Shown: positions 17,250 through 29,074, counted from the first letter of the stretch. The stretch: DNA of 64,000 bases from Castellaniella sp. MT123 (GCF_039614765.1 NZ_CP154879.1:2542001-2606000), one strand, 5' to 3'. Notes: generated from the letters alone by a model not told the origin. A program made the numbers and translations.

Positions 17250-18509
17250 TCACAGGACCAGGATGGCGCGAAAGTCGTTGACGTTGGTCAGTGTCGGGCC
17301 GGTGATCAGGGAATCGCCCAGCCGCTCGAAAAAGCCATGACCATCATTGTCGTCCAGATGGGCGCGCGGCGGCATGCCGGCCGCCCAGGCGCGAGCCAGG
17401 GTGTCCGGGGTGATCAGGGCGCCGGCGATTTCCTCCTGGCCGTCCACGCCGTCGGTGTCGCCCGCCAGACCGTAGATGCCCGGCGCGCCGTCGAGCGTGA
17501 TGGCGGTCGACAGCAGGTATTCCACGTTGCGGCCGCCGCGTCCGTGGCCGCGCACGGTGACGGTGGCTTCGCCGCCCGACAGCAGCACGCAGGGTGTGGG
17601 CGACGGCTGGCCGTGTGCGCGCACCTGCAGGGCGATGCCGCCCAGCACCTTGCCCACGTCGCGGGCTTCGCCTTCGATGCGGTCGCCCAGCAGCACCGGC
17701 GTGACGCCCGCGTCGCGCGCCACCGAGGCGGCGGCCTCCAGGGCCATCTGCGGGGTGGCGATCAGATGGGTCTCAACCCGTGTCAGCCGGGCGTCGCCGG
17801 GTTTCAGGGTTTCGCCTTCGCCGGATTCCAGCAGCCGCCTGGCTTCGGCGGGCAGATCGATGGCATAGCGGCGCACGATATCCAGCGCGTCGGCGCAGGT
17901 GGTCGGGTCGGCCACGGTCGGGCCCGAGGCAATGTCGCAGGGTTGATCGCCCGGGACGTCGGAGATCAGCAGGTTCACCACGCGGGCCGGGGAGCAGGCG
18001 GCGGCCAGGCGTCCGCCCTTGATGCCCGACAGGTGCCGGCGCACGCAGTTCATTTCGGCAATGGTGGCGCCGGATTTCAGCAGGGCGCGGTTGATGGCCT
18101 GCTTGTCGGCCAGGGTGACACCGGCGCCCGGCATGGGCAGCAGCGATGAGCCGCCACCCGAGATCAGGCAGATCACCAGATCGTCGGCGCTCAGGCCCCG
18201 GACTTGCTCGAATAGACGTTGCGCCGCGGCTTCGCCCGCCTCGTCGGGGACGGGGTGGGCAGCTTCCAGGATCTGGAGCCGCTCGCAGGGTACGGCATAG
18301 CCGTAGCGGGTGACCACCACGCCCTCGATGGGGCCGGGCCAGTGTTTCTCGAAGGCCTGAGCCATGGCGGCCGAGGCCTTGCCTGCGCCGATGACAATCG
18401 TGCGGCCCTTGGGGCGCGCGGGCAGGAAGGCGGGGATGCAATGTTCCGGCTGGGCCGCACGCACCGCGGCCTGGAACATGCGGGTCAGAAGCTCGCGGGG
18501 CTCGGTCAT
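17250..18509 (-). CDS. ttuD: Glycerate 2-kinase / hydroxypyruvate reductase family (MOFRL), 419 aa
   Basis: Class-II glycerate kinase expected to phosphorylate D-glycerate to 2-phosphoglycerate. Family features are the N-terminal GAGKASAAMAQAFE, the SGGGSSLLPMP loop, and the C-terminal MOFRL-type region (LLSGGEATVTVRGHGRGGRN, AGDTDGVDG). Older annotations call such proteins hydroxypyruvate reductase TtuD. The start at 18509 begins MTEPREL; the longer frame overlaps glxR and lacks similarity. It follows glxR by 22 nt. Confidence 0.88.
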   Translation of the reverse strand: MTEPRELLTRMFQAAVRAAQPEHCIPAFLPARPKGRTIVIGAGKASAAMAQAFEKHWPGPIEGVVVTRYGYAVPCERLQILEAAHPVPDEAGEAAAQRLFEQVRGLSADDLVICLISGGGSSLLPMPGAGVTLADKQAINRALLKSGATIAEMNCVRRHLSGIKGGRLAAACSPARVVNLLISDVPGDQPCDIASGPTVADPTTCADALDIVRRYAIDLPAEARRLLESGEGETLKPGDARLTRVETHLIATPQMALEAAASVARDAGVTPVLLGDRIEGEARDVGKVLGGIALQVRAHGQPSPTPCVLLSGGEATVTVRGHGRGGRNVEYLLSTAITLDGAPGIYGLAGDTDGVDGQEEIAGALITPDTLARAWAAGMPPRAHLDDNDGHGFFERLGDSLITGPTLTNVNDFRAILVL

Positions 18510-18531
18510 GGGGGGTCTCTCGATGGCCAGT

Positions 18532-19416
18532 TTACTGGCCGATTTCGTGGTTGGCCATGATTTCCAGGGCGCGGACCATGCCCGAATGGTCCCAGCTCGC
18601 GCCGCCGTGGGCGACACAGCTGTTGAACAGTTCCTGGGCGACGGCCGTGCTGGGCAGGGACAGCCCCAGCTGGCGGGCGGTGGTCAGGGCCAGGTTCAGG
18701 TCCTTCTGGTGCAGATTGATGCGGAAGCCCGGGTCGAAGGTGCGCTTGACCATGCGCTCGCCATGCACTTCCAGGATGCGCGAGCTGGCAAAGCCGCCCA
18801 TCAGCGCCTGGCGCACCTTGGCCGGGTCGGCGCCGGCCTTCGAGGCCAGCACCAGGGCTTCGCCCACGGCTTCAATGGTCAGCGCCACAATGATCTGGTT
18901 GGCCACCTTGGTGGTCTGGCCGTCGCCGTTTCCGCCCACCAGCGTGATGTTCTTGCCCATCAGTTCGAAGATCGGCTTGCATTGAGCGAAGGCCGCTTCG
19001 CTGCCGCCGATCATGATGGTCAGACTGGCGGCCTTGGCGCCGACTTCGCCGCCGGACACTGGCGCGTCCAGGTATTCGCAGCCCAGGGCATTGATCTTGC
19101 TGGCGAATTCCTTGGTCGCCACGGGCGAGATCGAGCTCATGTCGATCACAGTCTTGCCCTTGGACAGGCCGGCCGCCACGCCGTTCTCGCCGAACAGCAC
19201 GGCTTCGACGTCGGGGGTGTCGGGCACCATGACGATGATGATGTCGGACGCTTTGGCGACCTCGGTGGCGCTGCCGAGCGCCTTGGCGCCGGCGTCCAGC
19301 AGGCTTTGCGGGGTCTTGCCGTGGGTGAATGTGGCGAGCGCGTGGCCGCCCTGGATCAGGTTGGCGGCCATGGGGGTGCCCATGATGCCCAGACCGATGA
19401 AACCGATGTTAGCCAT
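18532..19416 (-). CDS. glxR: 2-hydroxy-3-oxopropionate (tartronate semialdehyde) reductase, 294 aa
   Basis: Beta-hydroxyacid dehydrogenase reducing tartronate semialdehyde to D-glycerate with NAD(P)H. It shows the Rossmann start MANIGFIGLGIMGTPMAANL, the substrate-binding DAPVSGGEVGAKAASL and the catalytic lysine region GNGDGQTTKVANQI. Length is typical. It lies between hyi and ttuD in the same orientation, the expected order for the glycerate pathway. GarR and GlxR are hard to separate by sequence; the gcl context favours GlxR. Confidence 0.93.
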   Translation of the reverse strand: MANIGFIGLGIMGTPMAANLIQGGHALATFTHGKTPQSLLDAGAKALGSATEVAKASDIIIVMVPDTPDVEAVLFGENGVAAGLSKGKTVIDMSSISPVATKEFASKINALGCEYLDAPVSGGEVGAKAASLTIMIGGSEAAFAQCKPIFELMGKNITLVGGNGDGQTTKVANQIIVALTIEAVGEALVLASKAGADPAKVRQALMGGFASSRILEVHGERMVKRTFDPGFRINLHQKDLNLALTTARQLGLSLPSTAVAQELFNSCVAHGGASWDHSGMVRALEIMANHEIGQ

Positions 19417-19500
19417 GTGAATGCTCCTTGATCTAGTGTGATGGTTCGGGCGGCCCGCGACTGCGCAGCCGCCTGCAAAGCGGGTGGGTACCAGTGCCGA

Positions 19501-20277
19501 TCAGGCCAGCGCCTGGATCCAGCCCAGACCGTCCTCGGTACGGGCGGCCGGCTTGTATTCGCAACCGATCCAGCCGGTATAGCCCACCTTGTCGATGTGG
19601 CGAAGCAGCCATGGGTAGTTGATTTCGCCGGTGCCCGGCTCGTTGCGCCCCGGGTTGTCGGCCAGCTGGATATGCCCGATCGACTTCAGATGCGTGCGGA
19701 TGGTGTTGGCGAGTTCGCCTTCCATGCGCTGCATGTGATAGATGTCGTACTGGATGCGGAGATTGTCCGAACCGACTTCTTCGATGATGGCCAGCGCCTG
19801 GTCGGTGCGGCTCAGGAAGAAACCCGGGATGTCGAAAGTATTGATGGGCTCCATCACCAGACGGATGCCGGCTTTCTTCAGTTCGGCGGCGGCGTAGCGC
19901 AGGTTCTCGACGAAGGTCCGGTGCGCGGTCGCATGATCGACGCCGGCCGGGACTTTCCCCGCCAGGCAGTTCACCTGCGGACAGTTCAGGGCCTGGGCAT
20001 ATTCGATGGCCGTGGCCACGCCCTGCTTGAATTCACCGACGCGGTCCGGGTGGCAGGCGATGCCACGCTCGCCCGCGTCCCAGTTGCCGGCCGGCAGATT
20101 GTGCAGCACCTGGACCAGCCCGTTGTCCTTCAGGCGCTGGGCCAGGTCTTCCTTGGCGTAGGCGTACGGGAACAGATATTCGACGCCTTTGAAGCCGGCC
20201 TTGGCAGCCGCTTCGAAGCGGTCCGGAAAGTCGACTTCGGTGAATAGCATCGAGAGGTTGGCGGCGAATTTTGGCAT
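19501..20277 (-). CDS. hyi: Hydroxypyruvate isomerase, 258 aa
   Basis: TIM-barrel isomerase interconverting hydroxypyruvate and tartronate semialdehyde. The sequence follows the Hyi/AP-endonuclease-2 family: MPKFAANLSMLFTEVDFPDR at the start, RLVMEPINTFDIPGF with a metal-binding Glu, and IQLADNPGRNEPGTGEINYP near the C-terminus. It lies between gcl and glxR on the same strand. Confidence 0.95.
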   Translation of the reverse strand: MPKFAANLSMLFTEVDFPDRFEAAAKAGFKGVEYLFPYAYAKEDLAQRLKDNGLVQVLHNLPAGNWDAGERGIACHPDRVGEFKQGVATAIEYAQALNCPQVNCLAGKVPAGVDHATAHRTFVENLRYAAAELKKAGIRLVMEPINTFDIPGFFLSRTDQALAIIEEVGSDNLRIQYDIYHMQRMEGELANTIRTHLKSIGHIQLADNPGRNEPGTGEINYPWLLRHIDKVGYTGWIGCEYKPAARTEDGLGWIQALA

Positions 20278-20339
20278 GTGTGATTCCTTGAAATGCTTCC
20301 AGACAGCCCTTCCGCAGGGAAGGGCCGCAATGTTCTGCT

Positions 20340-22121
<1,782 letters not shown>

Positions 22122-22210
22122 GGTTGCTCCTTGATCTGATCCGATGGGTCTGGGATCAGAATAAAGAAAGGCCTTCGGGTCTGGAATCCCAGCGGTTCTC
22201 GTTTCTGCCG

Positions 22211-22223
22211 ATACTATAAGTAT
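22211..22223. promoter_or_regulatory. LysR-type operator candidate between gcl and lysR
   Basis: ATACT-ATA-AGTAT is a perfect 5-bp inverted repeat in the 156-nt divergent intergenic region, 54 nt before the LysR start. Short A/T-rich dyads of this sort are typical LysR-type boxes. Binding by the adjacent regulator is inferred. Confidence 0.5.
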
Positions 22224-22277
22224 GTAGTCGTGGATCAGTAGGGTAGAATTTCCGCACGTTGTTGCAGGAGACTTCCT

Positions 22278-23195
22278 GTGGGCCGCTATACCGACATTAG
22301 CAGTTTTGTATTGATTGCCGAAAAGGGCAGCTTCGCTTCGGCTGCTCTGGTCGAAGGGGTGACCCCGGTGGTGATGGGGCGGCGTCTGACGGCGCTGGAA
22401 AAGCGTCTGGGGGTGCAGCTGATGCACCGTTCGACGCGCGGCCTGGTGCTCACCGAACTGGGCGAGCGCTATCTGGAACAGTGCCAGCAGCTGGTTCAGG
22501 ACTTCGACGCCGCCGAGGCCGGCATCATGTCCCGGCGCCGTTCCCTGGCCGGTCATCTGGTCGTGTCGGCACCGGCGTCGTTCGGGCGCCTGCACGTGGC
22601 GCCGCACGCCCTGGCGTTTCGGGCCCGCTATCCGGATCTGGCGCTATCCTTCAATTTCACCGACAGCGTGGTGGATCTGGTGCGCGAGGGCTACGACATG
22701 GCCATCCGCATCGGCGAGGTCACGGATCCCAATTACGTGGCGGTGCGCCTGTTCCCCAACCGGCGCGTGGTGTGCGGCACGCCCGCGTATTTCGAATCGC
22801 ACGGCTTGCCGCGCGTGCCGGAAGACCTGGTGCGGCACAACTGCCTGGCCTTCAACCTGCAGGGCGGACAGCACCGGGGCTGGACCTTCGTGCGCGACGG
22901 CAAGCCGTTCGCGGTGCGCGTGCGCGGGGATCTGGCCTGCAACGATGGCGAACTGCTGTACCAGTGGGTGCGTCAGGGGCTGGGCATCGGCTGGCGTTCC
23001 ACCTGGGAGATCCAGCGCGAACTGAAGCGCGGCGAACTGGTCACCGTGCTGGAAGAATTCGCGCTGCCAGCGTACGACATCCAGGCGGTCTATCCGCAGC
23101 AGCGCTACCTGCCGGCGAAGATCCGCTATTTCATCGACGAGCTGAGAAACCATTATCATGAGCCGGGCTATTGGGAAGGACCGAGAAAATCTTGA
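22278..23195 (+). CDS. LysR-family transcriptional regulator of the gcl cluster, 305 aa
   Basis: N-terminal winged helix-turn-helix (about residues 1-60) and a C-terminal LysR substrate-binding domain ([20 protein letters not shown] onward). The start is GTG at 22278, preceded by GGAG at 22267-22270. It is divergent from gcl and so probably controls the glyoxylate genes, perhaps in response to glyoxylate or tartronate semialdehyde (inference). The HTH segment has [20 protein letters not shown] where SQ-SAVS is more usual. Confidence 0.87.
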   Translation: MGRYTDISSFVLIAEKGSFASAALVEGVTPVVMGRRLTALEKRLGVQLMHRSTRGLVLTELGERYLEQCQQLVQDFDAAEAGIMSRRRSLAGHLVVSAPASFGRLHVAPHALAFRARYPDLALSFNFTDSVVDLVREGYDMAIRIGEVTDPNYVAVRLFPNRRVVCGTPAYFESHGLPRVPEDLVRHNCLAFNLQGGQHRGWTFVRDGKPFAVRVRGDLACNDGELLYQWVRQGLGIGWRSTWEIQRELKRGELVTVLEEFALPAYDIQAVYPQQRYLPAKIRYFIDELRNHYHEPGYWEGPRKS

Positions 23196-24175
23196 AGGCT
23201 GAAGAACATATCTCTGCGGCATCGAAACAGGATGCGGGCGCGCGCGCGGGAATACCGGCACAGAACCTGGCCGATGCCGCCCGACAGGGCGCCGCCGCGC
23301 GCCGCAACGAACGCCTGGCCCTGATCGCCCTGGCCGGCATGGCGCTGGGCTGGGGATACAACTGGGTCATCATGAAATCCGTGCTGTCCTATGTCGGGCC
23401 CTTCGATTTTTCGGCGTTGCGCACGCTCTTTGGGGCGGTGCTGCTGCTGGCGGTGCTGGCGGTGCTGCGCAAGCCGATGCGCATCCGCGCCTGGCCGCGC
23501 GTCGCGCTGCTGGGGGTGCTGCAGACCGGGGCGTTCTCGGCCCTGATCCAGGTCGCCCTGCTGCACGGTGGTGCCGGCAAGACCTCGATCCTGGTGTATA
23601 CGATGCCGTTCTGGGTCATTCCCATGGCCTGGGTGGCATTTGGTGAACGGATCCGCGGGCTGCAGTGGCTGGCGCTGGCGCTGGCGGCCGCCGGCCTGGT
23701 GCTGATCCTGGAACCGTGGACCCTGCATGCGGATTTTCTCAGCGAACTGCTGGCGGTCATCGCCGGTCTGTGCTGGGCGCTGGCCACGATCGTCGCCAAA
23801 TGGATCAAGCGCGATCATCCGATGGACGCACTGCCCCTGACGGCCTGGCAGATGCTGTTCGGCGCCCTGGCCTTGTGTCTGGTGGCCTGGTTCGTGCCCG
23901 AACGGCCGATCGATCCGGCGCCGTATTTCTACGGTGCCCTGTTCTATAACGCCGTGATCGCCACGGCCCTGGCCTGGTACTTATGGCTGTTCGCGTTGCA
24001 GCACCTGTCGGCGGGCGTGGCCGGGATGTCGGCGTTGGGTGTGCCAGTGGTCGGCGTGCTGGCGGGCTGGCTGCAGCTGGGCGAGCAGCCGGGCGGGATG
24101 GAACTGGCCGGGATGGTGCTGATCGCCGTCGCGCTGGTGGTGATCAGCCTGAGATCGATGGGTAAGCGATCATAG
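23192..24175 (+). CDS. EamA/DMT-superfamily permease, about 327 aa
   Basis: Ten-helix EamA-family membrane protein. The first repeat starts near residue 47 (LIALAGMALGWGYNWVIMKS) and the second with LAVIAGLCWALATIVAKWIK. An N-terminal polar extension of about 45 residues precedes the first helix. No ATG is available before the first helix. TTG at 23192, overlapping the LysR stop as TTGA, with GGAAGGA upstream, is the likely start; TTG at 23171 is an alternative. Coupling to the gcl regulator suggests co-transcription. Substrate unknown. It overlaps the convergent allA by 6 nt. Confidence 0.78.
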   Translation: MKAEEHISAASKQDAGARAGIPAQNLADAARQGAAARRNERLALIALAGMALGWGYNWVIMKSVLSYVGPFDFSALRTLFGAVLLLAVLAVLRKPMRIRAWPRVALLGVLQTGAFSALIQVALLHGGAGKTSILVYTMPFWVIPMAWVAFGERIRGLQWLALALAAAGLVLILEPWTLHADFLSELLAVIAGLCWALATIVAKWIKRDHPMDALPLTAWQMLFGALALCLVAWFVPERPIDPAPYFYGALFYNAVIATALAWYLWLFALQHLSAGVAGMSALGVPVVGVLAGWLQLGEQPGGMELAGMVLIAVALVVISLRSMGKRS

Positions 24176-24682
24176 GGGTTCCGGGATCACGCTGGGGGCT
24201 TCCATTTGCACGATGTCGCAGTTGTCTCCCGGGCCGGCGCGGTCGATGATCAGGAAATCGGACACCGCATCCAGGCCCAGCAGGGGGTGGTGCCAGACCC
24301 CGCGCGCGTAGTTCACGCCCTGATGTCCCTGGCACAGGAACACGCGCAGGTCGTCGACGGTCGGCGTCGATTCGGGTGCGGCCACCACCACCAGGTAGGG
24401 GCGCCCGGACAGCGGGATGAAGGCTTGGCTGGCCTTGGGGTGGCGTTCCATCATCGTGACTGTGAAAGGCAGGGTGCGCGGCAGCCCGCGAAAGATCGAC
24501 ACGATTGCCCGGCCATCCGCCCCCGGATCGAGGTTCGCCAGGTCGTGATAGCGTTCGGTGTTGCCCTCGTTGATGGTGAAATGGCGCACCGAATCGTCCA
24601 CCTGGATCACGTCGCCGAAGCGCGCGAAGGCGTTGCGGGTCAGGGGTTCGATGGTCAGGCGGGTGGGGGTGGTGGTGTTCAT
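24170..24682 (-). CDS. allA: Ureidoglycolate lyase, 170 aa
   Basis: Cleaves (S)-ureidoglycolate to glyoxylate and urea. The sequence follows AllA: LTRNAFARFGDVIQVDD at the start, ERHPKASQAFIPL, and the C-terminal GVNYARGVWHHPLLGLD. The start at 24682 gives MNTTTP; further upstream there is no similarity. Its product glyoxylate is the substrate for the gcl and glcB enzymes encoded nearby. It lies after uraD in the same orientation. Confidence 0.93.
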   Translation of the reverse strand: MNTTTPTRLTIEPLTRNAFARFGDVIQVDDSVRHFTINEGNTERYHDLANLDPGADGRAIVSIFRGLPRTLPFTVTMMERHPKASQAFIPLSGRPYLVVVAAPESTPTVDDLRVFLCQGHQGVNYARGVWHHPLLGLDAVSDFLIIDRAGPGDNCDIVQMEAPSVIPEPL

Positions 24683-24746
24683 GGACTGGTTCCGTCGGTG
24701 CCTGGTGCCGCGCACCGGGCCGGTGCGCGGGTCGGCGGTATGGATA

Positions 24747-25277
24747 TCAGGCTGCGAATTGGGCGTCGAGCCGGAAGCGGGCGATCTGGCTGATCTGATC
24801 CAGGCAGGTGGCGAACTCGGTGGCCTGGTCATTGTGCAGCCGTTCCTCGATGGCGTCCATGATCTGGTAGCGGTTGCGACCCTTGACCGCGATCACGAAC
24901 GGAAAGCCGAAGCGCTCGCGATAGCTGGCGTTCAGGCTGCGTAGCCGCCGCAGTTCGTCGGCGCTGCACTGGTCCAGGCCGGCCCCGCGCTGCTCTCCGG
25001 TGGACGCATCGGTCAGGGTGCCGGCGGCGGCTTCCTTGCCGGCGAGTTCCGGGTGGGCTGCGATCAGGGCCAGCTGTTCGGCGGGGTCGGCCTGCTGCAC
25101 GACACGCACCATGGCGTGATGCAAGGCGTCGACGTCGGCGAAGGGCCGGGCCGTCCAGGCGCGTTCCGGGATCCAGGGGGAATGTTCGAAAATGGCCCCA
25201 AGTTCCTGGGAAAAATCGGCCTGTGACAGAGCGGACAGTTCGGGGAGGGTCATGGTGAGGGTCGTTGAGTGCATCAT
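24747..25277 (-). CDS. uraD: OHCU decarboxylase, 176 aa
   Basis: 2-oxo-4-hydroxy-4-carboxy-5-ureidoimidazoline decarboxylase, giving S-allantoin in the uricase pathway. Hallmarks are LIAAHPELAGKEA (catalytic His region), QCSADELRRLRSLNASYRERFGFPFVIAVKG and a C-terminal RLHND motif. Two adjacent ATG codons (25277 and 25274) are possible starts. Uricase and HIU hydrolase, the preceding enzymes, are not in the window. It is divergent from a LysR gene. Confidence 0.95.
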   Translation of the reverse strand: MMHSTTLTMTLPELSALSQADFSQELGAIFEHSPWIPERAWTARPFADVDALHHAMVRVVQQADPAEQLALIAAHPELAGKEAAAGTLTDASTGEQRGAGLDQCSADELRRLRSLNASYRERFGFPFVIAVKGRNRYQIMDAIEERLHNDQATEFATCLDQISQIARFRLDAQFAA

Positions 25278-25325
25278 GATGAAAAGTCTACGGGGTATCG
25301 GGGGTCAAAAGAAGGGTGTGACAAC

Positions 25326-25341
25326 GTATAAGTGGTATAAG
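25326..25341. promoter_or_regulatory. GTATAAG direct repeat between uraD and lysR
   Basis: GTATAAG occurs twice (25326-25332 and 25335-25341), 9 bp apart, in the 98-nt divergent region. It could be a LysR binding element or overlapping -10 sequences. A related TATAAG heptamer is found before gcl and glcB. Confidence 0.4.
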
Positions 25342-25375
25342 CTGAACCGCATTCACACCACAGGAACCCGTCACG

Positions 25376-26311
25376 ATGCCCATACGACGCAGCAGCGCAA
25401 CGCTGGATACCTATCTGCTGAAAGTGTTCTGCATGCTCATGACCGAGCGCAGTGTGTCGCGCACCGCCCTGAAACTGAACCAGTCCCAGCCCGCCATCAG
25501 CGTGGCGCTGAAGAACCTGCGACTGATCTTCCAGGATCCGCTGCTGGTGCGCGAGAAGGGCGGCATGGTGCCGACCGACCGGGCGCTGACCATCCTGGAA
25601 CACGCCCGGTCGGCACTGAATTCGATCGACACCATGCTGGAAACGGGCGAAGCCTTCGAGCCGGCCAGCAGTCGTCAGACGTTTCGGATCGGTTCGCCGG
25701 ACTATCTGGCGCCGGCGTTTGCGGCGTCGGTCGTGGCGCGCTTCCGGCGTGAGGCGCCCCACGCGCGGCTGGTGCTGCATTCCCTGGGGCCGGACTTCGA
25801 TTTCGAGCAATCCCTGGCCGAGGGGAATCTGGATGTCGTGATCGGCAACTGGCCGGAGCCGCCCGACCGCATGCACCTGTCGGTGCTGCTGGAAGACCCG
25901 ATCGTCTGCCTGATGGCCGCTGATCACCCGCTGGCCAACCGCCAGCTGTCGATCGACGACTTTCGCCGCATCCAGCACGTGGTGCCGACCCCGTATTCCA
26001 TGACCCAGCGCGGCATGATCGACACGATGCTGACGTCCCTGAGGATCCAGCGCGAGGAGTGCGTCGAGGTGCAGTCGTTCATGCTGGCGCCCTATCTGCT
26101 GCCAGGCACCGACCTGGCCTTCACCACGACCCGGCATTTCGCCCGTTATTACGCGGGCCTGTTGCCGCTGGCCATCGTCGAGTCGCCCATCGACTTCCCG
26201 CCGATGCGCTTTTATCAGCTGTGGCATGCGCGCAATCATCATGCATCCTCTCATCAGTGGTTGAGACACCTGCTGGGGGACTGTGGCCGGGCCCTGCTCG
26301 CGCGGCCCTGA
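25376..26311 (+). CDS. LysR-family regulator, purine/ureide cluster copy 1, 311 aa
   Basis: LysR protein with N-terminal HTH (ERSVSRTALKLNQSQPAISVAL) and C-terminal effector domain. It is clearly paralogous to the regulator at 27917-28873: both share DVVIGNW-EPP, a PY-S region and FPPMRFY near the C-terminus. It is divergent from uraD-allA and upstream of a convergent purine permease gene, so it probably controls ureide breakdown. The effector is unknown. Confidence 0.88.
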   Translation: MPIRRSSATLDTYLLKVFCMLMTERSVSRTALKLNQSQPAISVALKNLRLIFQDPLLVREKGGMVPTDRALTILEHARSALNSIDTMLETGEAFEPASSRQTFRIGSPDYLAPAFAASVVARFRREAPHARLVLHSLGPDFDFEQSLAEGNLDVVIGNWPEPPDRMHLSVLLEDPIVCLMAADHPLANRQLSIDDFRRIQHVVPTPYSMTQRGMIDTMLTSLRIQREECVEVQSFMLAPYLLPGTDLAFTTTRHFARYYAGLLPLAIVESPIDFPPMRFYQLWHARNHHASSHQWLRHLLGDCGRALLARP

Positions 26312-26368
26312 GAGCTGCGGCGTCGTTTCAGGCGGCGCCGCGCCGGTGCATCCGGACGGGGCCGTGCG

Positions 26369-27781
26369 TCAGATCGCCCAGCCGCCCAGGTAGAACACCG
26401 CCAGGGCTGTGGCGATGGAGACCGTGCCCGCGTTCAGCTTGCGCCATTCGCCGGCGAACACGCGGCCGATCACCAGCGTGCAGAAGCCCAGCATGATGCC
26501 CGTGACGATGTTGCAGGTCAGCACGATGAAGACGGCGCAGACCATGCCGGCCATGGTGTCCACCGTGTCGTCCAGGTGCAGTTTGCGCACGCCGCCCAGC
26601 ATCAGCAGGCCCACGTACATCAGGGCGGGCGCGGTGGCATAGGCCGGCACCAGGGACGCCAGAGGCGATAGGAAGATCAGCGCCAGAAAACCCAGGCCGA
26701 CGATGGTGGCGGTCAGCCCCGTCTTGCCGCCCGCCGCGGTGCCCGCCGCCGATTCGATGTAAGCCGCCGCCGGTGCCCCGCCCAGACCGGCCGAGACGAT
26801 GGAGCTCACCGAGTCCGCCGTCAGGGCGCGGCCGCCGTTGATGATCTGGCCGCTTTCATCCAGCTGGCCGGCCTGGCCCGCCACGGCGCGGATCGTGCCG
26901 GTGGCATCGAACACCGCCGTCATGACCAGGGCGAGCACGCTGGGGATGACCACGGCGCTCAGCGCGCCGCCGACGTCCATGGCGCCGATCAGCGAGTGGC
27001 TGCCGCCCAACGAGGGCAGGGCGAGCAGCCCCTTGTAGGTGACGGTGGGGTCCCAGATCAGCCCGACGGCCGACAGCGCCAGGATCACGAGCAGGATGCC
27101 GCCCGGCACCCGGCGGCGCTCCAGGCCGAAAATGGCGGCCAGCCCCAGGATCGACAGCAGCGCCGGCAAGGCCTTGATTGCCCCCAGCGAGACCGGCAGG
27201 CCAGGGCCGGGATTTTTCACGACCAGGCCCACTTCGTTGGCCGCGATCAGCAGCAGGAACAGGCCGATCCCGATGCCCGTGCCGTGCGCGATGCCGGCGG
27301 GCAGGTTGCGCAGGATCCAGGTCCGCACGCCGGTGACGGAAATGGCGGTGAAGATCACTCCCATCAGGAAGATGGCGCCCAGGGCGACGGCGGGCGACAG
27401 GCCCTGGCCCAGCACCAGGTCGAAGGCGGTGAAGGCCGTCAGCGAGATGGCGCAACCCACGGCGATGGGCAGGTTGGCCCACAGGCCCATCAGCAGCGAG
27501 CCGAAGGCGCTGGTCAGGCAGACGGCGATGAACACCGATGAAGTGTCGAAACCCGCCTTGCCCAGCATGCCCGGCACGACGAAGACCGAATAGACCATCG
27601 CCAGAAAGGTTGTCAGTCCGGCCAGCGTTTCCTGGCGCACGCTGGTGCCGCGCGCGCCGAGCTGAAAGCGTCGCTCCAGCCAGCTGGAGGCTGCGGGGGT
27701 GAGATGAGGTCCGGTGTGGGTGGCTGCTGCGGTTGCCGCGGTTTGGAATCCTGCGGGCAAAGCCTGTTCCTGCTCGCTCAT
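26369..27781 (-). CDS. NCS2-family purine permease (AzgA-like), 470 aa
   Basis: Polytopic membrane protein of the AzgA branch of nucleobase/cation symporters, which import adenine, guanine or hypoxanthine. It begins with the family block [36 protein letters not shown] and [19 protein letters not shown] follow in the substrate-binding core. It sits downstream of a LysR gene on the same strand, next to xanthine dehydrogenase and guanine deaminase genes, which supports a purine substrate. Confidence 0.92.
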   Translation of the reverse strand: MSEQEQALPAGFQTAATAAATHTGPHLTPAASSWLERRFQLGARGTSVRQETLAGLTTFLAMVYSVFVVPGMLGKAGFDTSSVFIAVCLTSAFGSLLMGLWANLPIAVGCAISLTAFTAFDLVLGQGLSPAVALGAIFLMGVIFTAISVTGVRTWILRNLPAGIAHGTGIGIGLFLLLIAANEVGLVVKNPGPGLPVSLGAIKALPALLSILGLAAIFGLERRRVPGGILLVILALSAVGLIWDPTVTYKGLLALPSLGGSHSLIGAMDVGGALSAVVIPSVLALVMTAVFDATGTIRAVAGQAGQLDESGQIINGGRALTADSVSSIVSAGLGGAPAAAYIESAAGTAAGGKTGLTATIVGLGFLALIFLSPLASLVPAYATAPALMYVGLLMLGGVRKLHLDDTVDTMAGMVCAVFIVLTCNIVTGIMLGFCTLVIGRVFAGEWRKLNAGTVSIATALAVFYLGGWAI

Positions 27782-27916
27782 GAGCCTTGTCTCCTGAAAA
27801 ATTTGCCGGCTCGTGGGCCGGTGTCTTATGGTGGCGCCCGATCGAAACAGTGGCCGGGCCGATTCATTCTAGGGACAAGGATTTCCGCTGTGAGCGGTCC
27901 GTCATGATGACGATTA

Positions 27917-28873
27917 TCAATCGGCGCTGATGTTCCGCTGGCTGGCCTGCAGCATCGCCGCGACCCGCGTGATGCAGTGCCGCAGCCAGGTGACTTCCGG
28001 CGCGCCATGGCAGCGGCGGTGCCACAGCAGGTAGAAACGCATGGGCGGGAAGGCGAAGGGCGACGGCAGGATGGTGATGGGCAGATAGCGGGCGTAATGC
28101 TGCGCGAACTGCCGTCCGGTGGTGAAGATCAGGTCGGTGCGCAGCAGCATGCCGGCCACCTGCCCGAAATAGGGGATCGTCATCTGGATGTTGCGCCGCA
28201 GGCCCTGCGCGGCCAGATAGCCGTCGATGAAGCTCTGGCGTTCGGACACATAGGGAAACGGCGCCAGATGCGGCAATTCCAGGTAGTGCTTCAGGCTGAG
28301 TTCTCGGTTCGAGACCGGATTCTGGCTGCCCACCATACAGACGACTTCGTCGTCGAAGAGCCGGGCCATGTGCATCTGTGGGGGGGGTTCCAGCCAGTTG
28401 CCGATGACCACATCCAGACCCCCGTCCTCCAGGCCGCCGGCATAGTCGTAATCCGAGTTGATCGGGTGTACGATGAATTTGGCCTGGGGCGCTTCTCGGC
28501 GCAGGATTTCGGCGATGTTCGGCAGGAACATCGCATCCAGGTAGTCGGGCGCGCCCAGGTGAAATTCCCGCGTCGACTGGGCTGGGTCGAAGGCCCCCGG
28601 CGGCTGCGTGATGCGATCGATCGCCGCCAGCGCCGAATTCGCATAGGCCAGCAGTTCCAGGCCGCGTTCGGTCGCGACCATGCCGGTCTTGCTGCGCACC
28701 AGGATCGGGTCGCCGGTGATGTCGCGCAGTCGTCGCAGCGAATTGCTGATGGCGGGCTGCGACAGCCCCAGCTTGATCGCGGCGCGCGAGACGCTTTGTT
28801 CGATCAGCAGGATCTGCAGGGTGCGCAGCAGATGGGTATCCATGGATTCGCGGGGTTTGTGCATGCGGGCCAT
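27917..28873 (-). CDS. LysR-family regulator, purine/ureide cluster copy 2, 318 aa
   Basis: LysR protein with HTH (EQSVSRAAIKLGLSQPAISN) and effector-binding domain. It is a paralogue of the 25376-26311 regulator. It is divergent from xdhA and followed 135 nt later by the purine permease on the same strand, so it is well placed to control xdhABC and the permease. Starts at 28873, 28864 or 28843 are possible; none has a strong ribosome site. Confidence 0.85.
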   Translation of the reverse strand: MARMHKPRESMDTHLLRTLQILLIEQSVSRAAIKLGLSQPAISNSLRRLRDITGDPILVRSKTGMVATERGLELLAYANSALAAIDRITQPPGAFDPAQSTREFHLGAPDYLDAMFLPNIAEILRREAPQAKFIVHPINSDYDYAGGLEDGGLDVVIGNWLEPPPQMHMARLFDDEVVCMVGSQNPVSNRELSLKHYLELPHLAPFPYVSERQSFIDGYLAAQGLRRNIQMTIPYFGQVAGMLLRTDLIFTTGRQFAQHYARYLPITILPSPFAFPPMRFYLLWHRRCHGAPEVTWLRHCITRVAAMLQASQRNISAD

Positions 28874-29074
28874 TATTCCCGGCCTTGGCGTCCGCGTCTA
28901 CGGACCTGTGCGCGATCGCCGCGCGGATGGCCGGGGACGTCGCACAGCCACCGGGGGTCACTGCGGCGGAATCACCCGCCCTGATAATCGCCATCATGAA
29001 ACGTGAATGCTCTGGCTTGCGGCTTGATGCTATCTTGGATCGAAACACCCGGCATCATTAGAAAAGGTATCACG

